From Myxococcota bacterium (GTDB taxonomy: Bacteria; Myxococcota_A; Polyangia; Polyangiales; Houyiibacteriaceae), in contig JANQQS010000202.1 in NCBI GenBank assembly GCA_028284955.1, positions 1-36,449 of the forward strand: a stretch of 36,449 nucleotides of DNA, given 5' to 3'. The notes under the pieces were generated by a model. It saw only the letters and a list, made by a program, of their open reading frames with translations, was not told where the DNA came from and searched no databases. The translations under genes and the position numbers were made by a program. This document shows, piece after piece, positions 1 through 11,494 of the stretch (position 1 is its first letter; the number at the start of each line of letters is the position of its first letter).

Positions 1-1
1 A

Positions 2-88
2 CAAATCGACCTCGCACGCAGACGATTCCAGTACTCCGACTTCATCGGATGGTTCAAAAAGGCTGGCTATGGCAATCAACCCATCTGA
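2..88 (+). CDS. C-terminal tail of an unidentified protein (5' end outside window)
   Basis: Reading from base 2, a frame runs for 28 codons to a TGA at 86-88 and ends in FKKAGYGNQPI. The residue mix is ordinary for a protein and the frame stays open to the window edge, so this is probably the end of a plus-strand gene. It would be convergent with greA, whose stop codon lies 12 bp further on. Only 28 residues are visible, too few to name a family. It could also be a chance open frame. Confidence 0.4.
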   Translation, partial: QIDLARRRFQYSDFIGWFKKAGYGNQPI

Positions 89-100
89 TCACTGCTCTAG

Positions 101-571
101 CTAGGGCCAGCGCACGGCTACGATCTCATAACTCCGCAAACCTGCCGGCGCGCGTACTTTGACCTCGTCTCCCACTTCGCGCGAAATCAATGCTTTGGCC
201 ACTGGGGAGGTCACCGAAATGAATCCCTGTTTCACGTCGGACTCTTCTGGGCCGACGATTCGGTAGGTGACTTGATTGCCGTTATCGAGATCTTCGAGCT
301 CGACGATCGCGCCGAACTTTACCCGGTCGCCGCTTAGTTGCGTTGGATCAATCACCTCGGCGCGGGAAAGCTTGTCTTCGATTTCTTTGATGCGCGCTTC
401 GCAAAGCCCCTGCTTCTCTTTCGCAGCGTGGTACTCCGCGTTTTCTTTCAAATCACCATGCTCTCGCGCCACCCCGATCTCCTGAGAAATCTTAGGCCGC
501 TCAGCTTTGAGACGGGCAAGCTCGTCCTTGAGGGACTGATGCCCCGTCGGGGTCATGGGCACACGTTCCAT
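101..571 (-). CDS. greA: Transcription elongation factor GreA
   Basis: GreA binds the RNA polymerase secondary channel and stimulates cleavage of backtracked RNA so that stalled complexes can resume. The product is 156 residues, against 158 in E. coli. The N-terminal coiled coil covers about residues 5-75. Its tip carries the conserved HGDLKENAEY loop with the acidic pair D40 and E43. The C-terminal FKBP-like domain holds the YRIVGPEE and SPVAKALI stretches. The first ATG matches the E. coli start, which also has a second Met at residue 6, so I keep it. The gene lies 121 bp downstream of carB on the same strand. carAB-greA is a familiar order in Proteobacteria, so co-transcription with carB is likely. 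Confidence 0.97.
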   Translation of the reverse strand: MERVPMTPTGHQSLKDELARLKAERPKISQEIGVAREHGDLKENAEYHAAKEKQGLCEARIKEIEDKLSRAEVIDPTQLSGDRVKFGAIVELEDLDNGNQVTYRIVGPEESDVKQGFISVTSPVAKALISREVGDEVKVRAPAGLRSYEIVAVRWP

Positions 572-635
572 AGACCGTCATAAGTAGACGGCGAAATCGC
601 CGGGCGCAAGCGCCGAATGGAGACGAACCAATACC

Positions 636-676
636 CAGCGACTACTGTTATTCAGCGACTACTGTTACTCAGCGAC
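636..676. repeat. 17-bp tandem repeat, about 2.4 copies, between carB and greA
   Basis: Two copies of a 17-bp unit (cagcgactactgttatt at 636-652 and cagcgactactgttact at 653-669) differ at one base. They are followed by the first 7 bases of a third copy (670-676). The array sits between the carB stop codon and the greA start. It may be simple slippage. In a short intergenic spacer it could also affect mRNA structure or processing between the two cistrons. No function is shown. Confidence 0.8.
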
Positions 677-692
677 GGCCGATACCAAACAA

Positions 693-4094
<3,402 letters not shown>

Positions 4095-4164
4095 CGGGTT
4101 CGAGCGCGTGTACCAGACCGCTCTATGGGGCGCAACTGGACCAAGGGGCGCGACAGACCCTCAA

Positions 4165-4689
4165 TTATCCAATTCGATCGGCACTCGTGATGTGGAACCC
4201 GTCGACCTGACCCTTGAACTGGCCCGCATCGAAACCTTTGAGCTCGATGTACCGCCGGGTGGCGGTCGAATCGGCGTCTGGGAGAAAACTCAGCGCGACA
4301 GACCGTGAATCTGGAAAATACTCCAGAAATCGTTCTCCCCATTCCACCACCAGGATCGGTTCAATCTGGGGTGATGTCGCAGAGCCCAACCCACATTGCG
4401 GTTCGTCGAGCCCCAGCTCCAGCAGCTCGGCGGCGTCACGAAGTCGGTACACATCCGCATGAACGAGCGGAGGAGTGGCCTCGGGGTATTCATGAACGAG
4501 CGCGAACGTCGGGCTGCTCACCGGCACATCGTCCGGCACCCCAAGAGCCCGCGCCATCGCCTCGACGAAGAGCGTTTTTCCTGCCGCGAGCGGACCACTC
4601 AACACCAAAACATCGCCCGGCCGCATGCTGCGGGCTACCGCGCGGGCCACGGCACGCGTTTCGTCCTCGCTCTGTACATCAATGATCAT
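4165..4689 (-). CDS. tsaE: tRNA threonylcarbamoyladenosine biosynthesis ATPase TsaE
   Basis: TsaE is the small ATPase that works with TsaB and TsaD to place threonylcarbamoyl on A37 of ANN-decoding tRNAs. The frame is open back to 4857. I place the start at the ATG at 4687-4689 because the family fold begins just after it. This gives 174 residues, near the usual 150-170, and leaves the 19-bp repeat array outside the gene. The Walker A motif GPLAAGKT is at residues 32-39. Further family landmarks are SSPTFALVHEY, HADVYRL and the LVVEWGERF stretch. It lies 70 bp upstream of carB on the same strand, so a tsaE-carB-greA operon is plausible. The upstream frame extension has low-complexity, repeat-derived sequence and no family resemblance. 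Confidence 0.93.
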   Translation of the reverse strand: MIIDVQSEDETRAVARAVARSMRPGDVLVLSGPLAAGKTLFVEAMARALGVPDDVPVSSPTFALVHEYPEATPPLVHADVYRLRDAAELLELGLDEPQCGLGSATSPQIEPILVVEWGERFLEYFPDSRSVALSFLPDADSTATRRYIELKGFDAGQFKGQVDGFHITSADRIG

Positions 4690-4711
4690 CGGGTCGGTCT
4701 GTCTCTCAGAC

Positions 4712-4787
4712 GCGCAGTATTCCACACCAAGCGCAGTGCTCCACACCGAGCGCAGTGTTCCACAACGAGTGAGTTGTTCCACATCGT
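4712..4787. repeat. 19-bp degenerate tandem repeat, four copies, in the tsaE/peptidase divergent region
   Basis: Four abutting 19-bp units lie at 4712-4730, 4731-4749, 4750-4768 and 4769-4787. Unit 2 is gcgcagtgctccacaccga and unit 3 is gcgcagtgttccacaacga. Units 1-3 are close to each other and unit 4 has drifted. On the minus strand each unit carries a core like TGTGGAACACTGCGC. The array fills the space between the divergent starts of tsaE and the metallopeptidase gene. It could be a set of binding sites for a regulator or a neutral minisatellite. Confidence 0.85.
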
Positions 4788-4803
4788 CGAATGTCGGACT
4801 GCG

Positions 4804-4832
4804 TTGTTGCGTCCCGCGCCGCTCGATAGACT
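4804..4832 (+). promoter_or_regulatory. Candidate promoter for the M1-type metallopeptidase gene
   Basis: A TTGTTG hexamer (4804-4809) is followed after 17 bp by TAGACT (4827-4832), and the ATG comes 9 nt later at 4842. No Shine-Dalgarno sequence lies in between. A start site at the usual distance from this -10 would give an almost leaderless mRNA. The -35 match is weak. The -10 match and its distance to the ATG are shared with two other plus-strand genes in the window. Confidence 0.35.
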
Positions 4833-4841
4833 TCTGCGCCC

Positions 4842-6716
4842 ATGTGGATCGCTCCATTCAACCCCTCGGACAGGTTCGCCGCCCTCTTGGTGGCGTTCGT
4901 GGGTTCGATGTTTTTCCTGTGCCCACCCTCCCAAGCGCAGACCACCCCCGCTCCCTGCACGCATCGCTATCGCATTCAAGCTTCGTTTGATCCAGAGCGC
5001 CACGTCGTCGAAGGAACGGCGACGATCGATTGGTGCAACCGCAGCAGCACGCCTGTCTCCGAGCTGTGGCTTCACCTTTATCTCAACGCGTTCGCCCACT
5101 CGGACACGGTGTTCATGCAGGAAACCAGCGGCGCGCTACGCGGCGTTCGCGCGCATGGAGCCGGAAGCATGACGCTGACCCGCCTGCGAACGCGTCGCCC
5201 CGAAGCGAGCGCACGTTTCGAGACAGCGCGCGCCGAATTCGTGAAGCTGCACGACCGCGCCTCCCGCGACCAAACTCAGGCGCGCGTGCCGGTGCCGCAG
5301 CCGGTGGCGCCGCAGGGCGCGCTCCAACTCGACATCGGTTTCCGTGCCCGCCTCCCTCCGCTCTTCGCGCGCGCGGGGTTCGCGGGCGACTTCCACGTCA
5401 TCGCACAGTGGTTTCCAAAGCTCGCGCGGCTCCAAAAGGATGGCTCCTGGGCGACGTTTCCGTACCACGGAAACGGAGAGTTTTTCGCTGACTTCGCCAA
5501 CTATGAAGTGACGCTCATCGCCCCGAAGGCGTTTCGCATCGCCGCGACAGGCAAGGAGGTATCCGTTCGTTCACGCGGACAAACGGTCGAGCGACGATTC
5601 GAAGCTCGGCGGGTGCATGACTTCGCGATCGTAGCTGCTCCCTGGTTTCAAAAACGAGCTGCTCATGCGAAAAATACGTCGCTCATGCTCTACTACCCGC
5701 CCGGATATCGACCCGCCGCGGAGCGCCATCGCCGCATCACCACAGCTGCCCTCGAATATTTCGAGCGCCTGTACGGCGCGTACCCGTACGAAACGCTCAC
5801 CGTGGTCGTGCCGCCCCGAGGCGCCGAGGGCGGCGCGGCGATGGAATACCCGACGCTCTTTCTTACCGCCGGCCCGTGGTTCCCGCTTCGTGGCGTGCAC
5901 CTTGGAATGCACGACGACGTGACGGTCCACGAACTTGCGCATCAATGGTTTCAGGGCCTCATTGCGACCCACGAAGTGGAGTGGCCCATGCTCGACGAAG
6001 GTCTGACCACATGGGCGGCCATGGATTTTCTCAGGGCGCGCTACGGCCGCGACCGTTCCGGAATCGGTATGCCCGGGGTCGCTCTAGACGCCTTCGAACT
6101 CGCACGGGTGTACGCCCTTCGCGCCGACACACCTCCACCTGGCCGCCCGGCCTACGCGTTTACGGCAAACGAATACGGGCGCAGCGTCTACGCCCGCACC
6201 GCCCTGGTCCTCGAAACGGTTGCGCGCACGTGGGGACGCCAGCGCATGCACCGTATGCTTGGGCGCTACGCTCGCGCGCATCGGTTTTCGCATCCCTCGC
6301 CAGACGATTTGTTTCGCGCCGCCGACGCCGAATACGGCCACGGGTTCGCACGACGTATTCTTCGCCCGGCATTGCTCGATGGCGAGACAGCATCCATGTC
6401 GATCAAACTCACCGGACCGCGCCGCGCTATCGCCAAACGCACAGGGAAGCTCCCTCTTCCCACCCGAGTGCGCGTCCGCTTCGTCGACGGAAGCCGTTCC
6501 GACCGAGCGTGGCCTGGCTCGCAGCCGCGTTTGACGATCACCAGCAAGCGACCCATTCGGTCGGTGTTGGTCGATCCCCATCGGCACAATCTGCTCGATC
6601 GATCACGCGTAGATAACGGCGCGCGACGCAAGCCGGCGGCTCTTGGCACGCGTCAGAGTTGGTGGGCCCATGCGCTGTCGCTCTTTCAGGTCGCGTTCGG
6701 AGCCTTCGGGCCATGA
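4842..6716 (+). CDS. Exported M1-family zinc metallopeptidase (aminopeptidase-like)
   Basis: This looks like a gluzincin of the M1 aminopeptidase type, exported to the periplasm or outside. The 624 residues start with a basic and hydrophobic signal peptide ending near PPSQAQ. The zinc site is HELAHQWF with H363, E364 and H367. The third ligand E386 lies in the LDEGLTTW stretch, exactly 18 residues after H367, as in M1 enzymes. The exopeptidase GAMEN-like motif appears as GGAAMEYPT, upstream of the zinc site. The N-terminal half has the beta-rich layout of the M1 N-domain, with HRYRIQASFDPERHVVEGTA. The C-terminal part after about residue 500 is shorter than in PepN. The stop overlaps the start of the next gene by 4 bp, so the two are probably translationally coupled. 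The substrate is unknown. Confidence 0.9.
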   Translation: MWIAPFNPSDRFAALLVAFVGSMFFLCPPSQAQTTPAPCTHRYRIQASFDPERHVVEGTATIDWCNRSSTPVSELWLHLYLNAFAHSDTVFMQETSGALRGVRAHGAGSMTLTRLRTRRPEASARFETARAEFVKLHDRASRDQTQARVPVPQPVAPQGALQLDIGFRARLPPLFARAGFAGDFHVIAQWFPKLARLQKDGSWATFPYHGNGEFFADFANYEVTLIAPKAFRIAATGKEVSVRSRGQTVERRFEARRVHDFAIVAAPWFQKRAAHAKNTSLMLYYPPGYRPAAERHRRITTAALEYFERLYGAYPYETLTVVVPPRGAEGGAAMEYPTLFLTAGPWFPLRGVHLGMHDDVTVHELAHQWFQGLIATHEVEWPMLDEGLTTWAAMDFLRARYGRDRSGIGMPGVALDAFELARVYALRADTPPPGRPAYAFTANEYGRSVYARTALVLETVARTWGRQRMHRMLGRYARAHRFSHPSPDDLFRAADAEYGHGFARRILRPALLDGETASMSIKLTGPRRAIAKRTGKLPLPTRVRVRFVDGSRSDRAWPGSQPRLTITSKRPIRSVLVDPHRHNLLDRSRVDNGARRKPAALGTRQSWWAHALSLFQVAFGAFGP

Positions 6717-7564
6717 CGATGGTTTTACGCGCGCCCACCATGACGTTGTTCATCTACGTGGTGGAGCTCGTGTTTGCGTTGGTGCCGGCCGGGATGGTGG
6801 CGAACGCAGTCGAAGGATTGGTCGGCGCGCATCCGAGCAGCGCGCGCGGATTGCTGCAGAATGGCGGGCCGCTCGCGCTGGAAACCGCGTTTCATCTCGC
6901 GCGTTATCGCACGACCATCGGCTTCACGGGGCTCGGAATCGCGGTGGCGATGCTCATCCTCCATCCGTGGCTCTTGATGAGCTGGCTCCATGCGCTCCGA
7001 AGCGCGCACCAGCCCCGCGCATCCATCATTGAATCGCTAGCCAGAGGTGCGCTGCAATACGGAAAGGCAGTCGCCGTTTCTCTGCTGTGGCTCGCGTTTT
7101 TGGCGACCGGCTTCGGGCTCGTAGCGGGGTTTGGTTGGGCGGTGGAACAAGCGTCCACCGCCGCACCCAACGCCCAGCAGCACGATGTCGTGCGAGGGTG
7201 CCTCGCGATTGCGGCGGTGGTTTGGATCACCCTCTGGGGAACAGGTCGCGACCTTGCGTACGCGTCGCTCAGCTCCGGGCAATGCTCCCCGTGGCAGGCG
7301 TGTACGCGCGCGTGGTCGCGCTTGAGCGCAGGGGCTGCTCTCGAATACGGAGGATGGCTGTTCGCGGGGTTGATGCTCGCCGGAGCAGCCCACGTTGTCA
7401 TCGCGGCCATGGTCAATCGAGACGGGCTCAGCGCAGGTTTGATCTTCGTCGGCGCGCAGCTGCTGATGTTTGGCCGAAGCGCGATCCGGGCGCACTGGCT
7501 CGACCGCGCAATCGCCCGTACGGACAGCCCGCAGCACGTGGCCGGCCCCTATCAAACACGCTAA
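6713..7564 (+). CDS. Predicted six-helix inner-membrane protein, unknown function
   Basis: I do not recognise a family. The frame is open from 6659, but the ATG at 6713 forms an ATGA overlap with the peptidase stop, so I take it as the start (283 residues). Six hydrophobic segments can be seen: one near the N-terminus (FIYVVELVFALVPAGMV), then around IGFTGLGIAVAMLIL, AVSLLWLAFLATGFGLV, CLAIAAVVWITLW, GGWLFAGLMLAGAAHVV and AGLIFVGAQLLMF. No catalytic motif stands out. The stop codon TAA is inside the putative -10 of the next gene. The overlap with the peptidase gene suggests a shared role at the envelope, but that is inference only. Confidence 0.82.
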   Translation: MTMVLRAPTMTLFIYVVELVFALVPAGMVANAVEGLVGAHPSSARGLLQNGGPLALETAFHLARYRTTIGFTGLGIAVAMLILHPWLLMSWLHALRSAHQPRASIIESLARGALQYGKAVAVSLLWLAFLATGFGLVAGFGWAVEQASTAAPNAQQHDVVRGCLAIAAVVWITLWGTGRDLAYASLSSGQCSPWQACTRAWSRLSAGAALEYGGWLFAGLMLAGAAHVVIAAMVNRDGLSAGLIFVGAQLLMFGRSAIRAHWLDRAIARTDSPQHVAGPYQTR

Positions 7565-7567
7565 ACT
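7562..7567 (+). promoter_or_regulatory. Candidate -10 element (TAAACT) for the lipoprotein gene at 7575
   Basis: TAAACT lies 7 nt before the ATG at 7575 and includes the stop codon of the upstream gene. No Shine-Dalgarno sequence is present between it and the ATG. The context, TAAACTtcgcgctATG, resembles those before the genes at 4842 and 11495. No convincing -35 hexamer is seen, so this rests on the shared pattern. Confidence 0.3.
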
Positions 7568-7574
7568 TCGCGCT

Positions 7575-8174
7575 ATGCTTAGATTCCGAACCGCCATCCA
7601 TCAGATTGTCATCCGTCAAGTCGCGCTCCATCAAGTAGTGAGAGCCACCATCGCGCTCGGCGCGATGGTCATCCTCGCATCGTGCGGCGCGCAGCGTTAT
7701 CAAATCGACAGCCAAAAACAGCTATTCACGCTCACCAATCTGCACCCCGACGAGCAACGCTCGCTGCTCTACTCGGTGAACTACCAGATGCCCGCGCTGA
7801 TTCCGGTATGCACCCCGGTCGATGTCGCGGTCATCTCTTCGAAAAAGATGATCTTCACGGTCCCCAGCACGGGCAAGAAATACCAATACGTTTTTCATCG
7901 CCGCTCGATGACCGAAGGCGTTGAAGCTCATGTCGCGAAGTACTTCGGAGAAAAGTGCCCCGACTTGAACAGCATGCCGCCCACCGACCAAGCAGGCATT
8001 CAAAAAGGAATTGCTCTGCAAGGCATGACCAAGCAAGGCGTGCTCGTCGCCATCGGATACCCCCCCACGCACCAAACGCCGACGCTCGACAGCGACAACT
8101 GGCGGTACTGGCGCAACAAGTTCGCTCAGTTTGAGGTGGTGTTTACAAACGGCGTAGTCTCCGCCATTCGCTAG
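7575..8174 (+). CDS. Lipoprotein with a BamE/SmpA-like C-terminal region
   Basis: The product is a probable outer-membrane lipoprotein of 199 residues. The frame is open from 7470, but the ATG at 7575 starts directly at the signal peptide. The signal is hydrophobic and ends in the lipobox LASC, with the lipidated Cys at residue 37. This is a rather long n-region for a lipoprotein. The last 45 residues (GVLVAIGYPPTHQTPTLDS, then a WRYWRNKF stretch and FTNGVVSAIR) have the G-x-P, W-x-Y and F-x-x-G-x-V spacing seen in BamE/SmpA-type domains. The middle (about residues 45-140) is not recognised. Family membership is inferred from this pattern alone. The gene follows the membrane protein by 10 bp and may have its own leaderless promoter. 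Confidence 0.8.
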   Translation: MLRFRTAIHQIVIRQVALHQVVRATIALGAMVILASCGAQRYQIDSQKQLFTLTNLHPDEQRSLLYSVNYQMPALIPVCTPVDVAVISSKKMIFTVPSTGKKYQYVFHRRSMTEGVEAHVAKYFGEKCPDLNSMPPTDQAGIQKGIALQGMTKQGVLVAIGYPPTHQTPTLDSDNWRYWRNKFAQFEVVFTNGVVSAIR

Positions 8175-8177
8175 TTA

Positions 8178-9208
8178 CTAGGATACTGCTGCGGGCGGAC
8201 CACCTTTGCAAAACTTCTGCACGCCTAGGTGCGCTACCGCAGCAACGAGTACGGCGGCGGCGTGGCGCATTGGGTCCCCGATGGAAGTGTGGCGCGCTTT
8301 GGTGACCGCCCTGGACCTTTTGTGGCGCATCAACTTGCACACGTCATCATCGTCGCCGTTAAATCCGTCTTTGACGAGCTGCGTGAGAAAGCCACGCAGT
8401 TCGCGTTCGACTCGTGAGTGTCTTGCCTTCAAAATGTCTACCGCGTCGCCGGCGACCTGACCTCGAGTCTTGGACCGGATTCTGCTTTCGAATACCGTCG
8501 CAAAATCTTCCACGACGTTCGTCCACTGTCTCATGAGCCCTGGCTTTCGCCCAACGAGGCGAAGTGCATCGACTCCGAGGATATTCAGGTACTCCCCAGC
8601 CGCGTCGTCGCGCCCGGGAAGCGAGCGAACGAGCATGCGAAGTACGTCGCAGTGTCGCGCGCCCATTTCATCGTATTGAGGGGCAGATATGCGACTGGGT
8701 AAGCAGGCTTGGCCGGCGAGCCTTCCGTGACGCTGCGTGCATCCGGTATGCAGGGCGTGGCGCACGAAGGAGGGTGCGGCGTCGAGGCCGCGGCCGGGAG
8801 GTATCGGTGAAGGAAACCAGAATGTGCTAGTGCCGAGCGATGATACGTAGCAGTGGAGCTCAGCCGAAAGAGGAATCCGCGCGACGTACGAGTGGACCAG
8901 CTGGGCGTAGATGCTGTCGAGCGCCCGGCTCCAGCTCTTTTGCGTGGCATTGGGGAGCGGAGGCGCAAGTACGGCGCCCGCCAACACGAAACCAACGAAC
9001 CCGACCGACGCGCATGTCCCGAGCGCGGCAGGGCTCGACGCGCAGAAAAAAGCCGCCTGACGACCCGCCTCTTGGACCAGGTAGGCGCTGCCGCGTTCTT
9101 TTCTGTTCCCGGGTCGGGTTCATGCACCGATGCGGCGCATCCTTGCTGAAGAATCATCAACGCGGCGACGAGCGCTGCCGCGCCCGCGCCACACTTCGCG
9201 TGTGTCAT
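8178..9208 (-). pseudogene. Frameshifted lipoprotein-like gene downstream of opgH
   Basis: An ATG at 9206-9208, only 10 bp after the opgH stop, begins a clear lipoprotein signal: a hydrophobic stretch ALVAALMILQQGC with Cys at residue 24. That frame then turns into arginine- and serine-rich sequence typical of a shadow frame. A second frame, open from 9119 down to the stop at 8178-8180, reads as a normal protein from about 8960 (PLPNATQKSWSRALDSIYAQ, then ELHCYV) with a hydrophilic C-terminal half. The two frames differ by one position and overlap around 9095-9119. The simplest reading is one gene with an indel there, giving a product of about 340 residues. It could be a true pseudogene or a sequencing or assembly error. 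I do not recognise the family. The 8178-8700 part is weaker, because the plus strand also has short open frames there. Confidence 0.45.
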
Positions 9209-9218
9209 GCCTCTACCG

Positions 9219-11123
9219 CTATGCCGCGGTGCGGATGCGGGTGAATCTTCGGAGCACGCGGGGAGGTTCGGTCTCCGTGGGAACGAGGAGGAGACCCGCG
9301 TTGCGCGCGCGTCCGCCCCAGCGGGGTTGGTTGGAAAGCGCGACCAAGGGGATCGCGAAAACCAGCGAACCAACCACGGGGAGCATCCACCACACGAGCG
9401 ATGGCGTCAGGAACCAGAGCGCGACGGATGCGGCGATGCCGAGGAGGGTGGCTCGCCAGTAGCGACGCCACGCGTGGCGCCATGCTCCTTCGCTCTGGGT
9501 TTCACGCTGCTGCGGCTTCCAGCCCACGGCGCGTCCGGAGATGATTCCCACGATGTGCTGCGTATGCGCGAGCATCATGATCGGGGCCATGACGATCGAT
9601 ACGCCGGTTTCGAAGAGCACGCTCGCGATGGCGCACAGCGCCCCCCCGTGGGCGTCGACTCGTCGCGGATTCCCGAGCAATAGAAGGAGCCCGTAGATTT
9701 TCGGGATAAACAAGAGACACAAAGAAAGCGCGAGTAGCGATCTATTTTGCCCGGCCCAGGCGTATGCGTAGGAATGAGCTTCGCTCATCGCGATTCCCGT
9801 GACGAGAAACAGCAGCCACAGCGGCGCCGCGAGATACGACAGCGCACCCGACGCGAAGTGAACTCGGCTCATCGGTCGCAAGCCGTTGGCAAAGAGCAAA
9901 CGCAAGTGCTGGAGGTTGCCTTGGCACCAGCGTCGGTCGCGGTCGAGAAAATCGCTGAGGGTTGGCGGCGCCTCCTCGAAGCTGCCGTCCAAGTCGTCCG
10001 CCATTCGCACTTCCCATCCGCCGCGACGCATCAGCGCTGCCTCGACAAAATCATGGCTGAGGATTTCGCCGCCGAAAGGGGGTTTTCCCGGAAGTTCCGG
10101 CAACCCGCAGTGCTCGATGAATGGCGCCATGCGGATCACCGCGTTGTGGCCGTAGTAGTTGTCGTCGGCGCCGCACCAAATCCGCTGCCCGGTTGCAAAC
10201 ACCGGCCCATATACGCTCGACGCGAACTGCTGCAGACGCGCAAACAGGCTCGCCCCGCCGGCAAGCGTATTGGGCGCTTGCAGAATGCCGAGCTTTGGTT
10301 CGCGCTCCATGCGCCGCACCAGAGCAACGAGCGCGTGCGCCGTCAGTACGCTGTCAGCATCGACAACGGCAAGGTAGGTGTAGCGATGTCCCCATCGCTC
10401 GCAAAAATCTGCGATGTTTCCCGCTTTGCGGCGGAGATTCTTGATACGGCGCCGATAAAAAATGCGGCCGCCGTAGGCCGGATTGCGGCGAATCTCTTGG
10501 TAGAGCTCTTCTTCGCGCGCGTGCACATCAGGACGTTGGGTATCGCTGAGGATGAACAACTCGAAGCTTTCTCCATGCACCGTGTTTTCAAGCGATTCCG
10601 CCATCGATTCGATCGCAGCGAATACGCGACACGGGTCTTCGTTGTAGATCGGCATGGCGATGGCCGTCTTCGGCAACGCGCTGCCGTCGTCGGTCACATC
10701 CTCCGATGCTCCGGTACGCGTGACGCGCGCGAAGAAACCGAACGTAGCTTTGGCGAAACCAAATAGAATCCACCCAAACAACACCGCGAAAAGGCCGGTC
10801 CACACGTAGGCCAGCCACGACCCGTCGGCCGACACCCCGTGATAAAAAGACCGCGCTGCGAGCGCAGTGATCGCGGCAATAGGTAAGAGAAGGAGCACTC
10901 CGCGAGATGGAGACGGAGTGGATAGCGGTTGTTCCACGAACGAACGACGCTCACGATCCGGCGGAGCATATTCGCCCGGCAGCGCGCCCGGTTCGGGTCG
11001 AACCTTCCGAGCGGGCGTTTGCACGGTTCGAATGTGCGAGGACGGGGATTGAGGATAAGCGTGAACACGGGAGCGCCGAGCGTGGCGAATCGCGCCCGTA
11101 TCATCAGCGGACTGCAACCTCAT
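9219..11123 (-). CDS. opgH: Glucans biosynthesis glucosyltransferase H (OpgH/MdoH)
   Basis: OpgH is the inner-membrane family 2 glycosyltransferase that builds the beta-glucan backbone of osmoregulated periplasmic glucans from UDP-glucose. The product is 634 residues from the ATG at 11121-11123, which has a GGAAGG Shine-Dalgarno 5 nt upstream. The frame extends further up, but without a better start. The cytoplasmic GT domain has AIAMPIYNEDP (about 155-164), the metal-binding VDADS (D255 and D257), an LSHDFVEAAL acceptor motif (about 355-364) and RDRRWCQGN (about 395-403). Two transmembrane helices come before it (LLLLPIAAITALA and the AVLFGWILFGF region) and several after it. E. coli OpgH is about 850 residues, so this is a short version. 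Its partner opgD is divergent rather than in the same operon. Confidence 0.95.
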   Translation of the reverse strand: MRLQSADDTGAIRHARRSRVHAYPQSPSSHIRTVQTPARKVRPEPGALPGEYAPPDRERRSFVEQPLSTPSPSRGVLLLLPIAAITALAARSFYHGVSADGSWLAYVWTGLFAVLFGWILFGFAKATFGFFARVTRTGASEDVTDDGSALPKTAIAMPIYNEDPCRVFAAIESMAESLENTVHGESFELFILSDTQRPDVHAREEELYQEIRRNPAYGGRIFYRRRIKNLRRKAGNIADFCERWGHRYTYLAVVDADSVLTAHALVALVRRMEREPKLGILQAPNTLAGGASLFARLQQFASSVYGPVFATGQRIWCGADDNYYGHNAVIRMAPFIEHCGLPELPGKPPFGGEILSHDFVEAALMRRGGWEVRMADDLDGSFEEAPPTLSDFLDRDRRWCQGNLQHLRLLFANGLRPMSRVHFASGALSYLAAPLWLLFLVTGIAMSEAHSYAYAWAGQNRSLLALSLCLLFIPKIYGLLLLLGNPRRVDAHGGALCAIASVLFETGVSIVMAPIMMLAHTQHIVGIISGRAVGWKPQQRETQSEGAWRHAWRRYWRATLLGIAASVALWFLTPSLVWWMLPVVGSLVFAIPLVALSNQPRWGGRARNAGLLLVPTETEPPRVLRRFTRIRTAA

Positions 11124-11494
11124 GAAGACCTTCCGTTCTTGAGCAAACTTGACCTGTGAGTGTACTGCTTTCGAAAACCCAACCCGGTCCGCTTCGAAAG
11201 AACATCCGGAGCGAGCGCATGAAGCGTCTCGCATCGAAAGATGCCCTCAAAATGAACGCCAGATGTGGCAAGCGCAAACCGCTGACGCCTACTTTCTCAA
11301 TTTTATTCCGTGCTTTTTTTCTCATGGAGCGCTTCGGCCACCTCGGCGCACACACTCAATGAATTTTTTCCAACTCTCGGAATGAATGCGCCGATCTCGA
11401 TACAAAAAACGACAATTTGAAATTGACCCCGAAAAATTGGCGACCCCACAAATTGACCAAGAATCGAACGGTTCACCTGCTAGGCTTTGCGCCC
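11124..11494. other. Divergent intergenic region between opgH and opgD
   Basis: These 371 bp hold no convincing gene. The opgH side carries its Shine-Dalgarno (11129-11134 on the minus strand). The opgD side is AT-rich from about 11295 to 11460, unlike the rest of the window. AAATTGACC occurs twice within it (11421-11429 and 11450-11458), flanking a related aaaattggcgacc. This AT-rich stretch with direct repeats is a plausible site for promoters and a regulator of glucan synthesis. I see no clear sigma-54 or heat-shock type element. Confidence 0.55.
11481..11486 (+). promoter_or_regulatory. Candidate -10 element (TAGGCT) for opgD
   Basis: TAGGCT lies 8 nt before the ATG at 11495, and no Shine-Dalgarno sequence intervenes. 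The stretch TAGGCTttgcgcccATG is nearly the same as TAGACTtctgcgcccATG before the metallopeptidase gene. A TTGACC hexamer at 11453-11458 is 22 bp upstream, too far for a classical -35. Confidence 0.35.

Noticed and set aside
4690-4857. Upstream extension of tsaE to 4857
   Set aside because: It would translate the 19-bp repeat array, has no family resemblance, and would make TsaE about 56 residues too long.
8206-8702. Short plus-strand frames at 8229-8417 and 8418-8702
   Set aside because: They lie opposite the broken lipoprotein gene, have no start signals or motifs, and are interrupted by stops.
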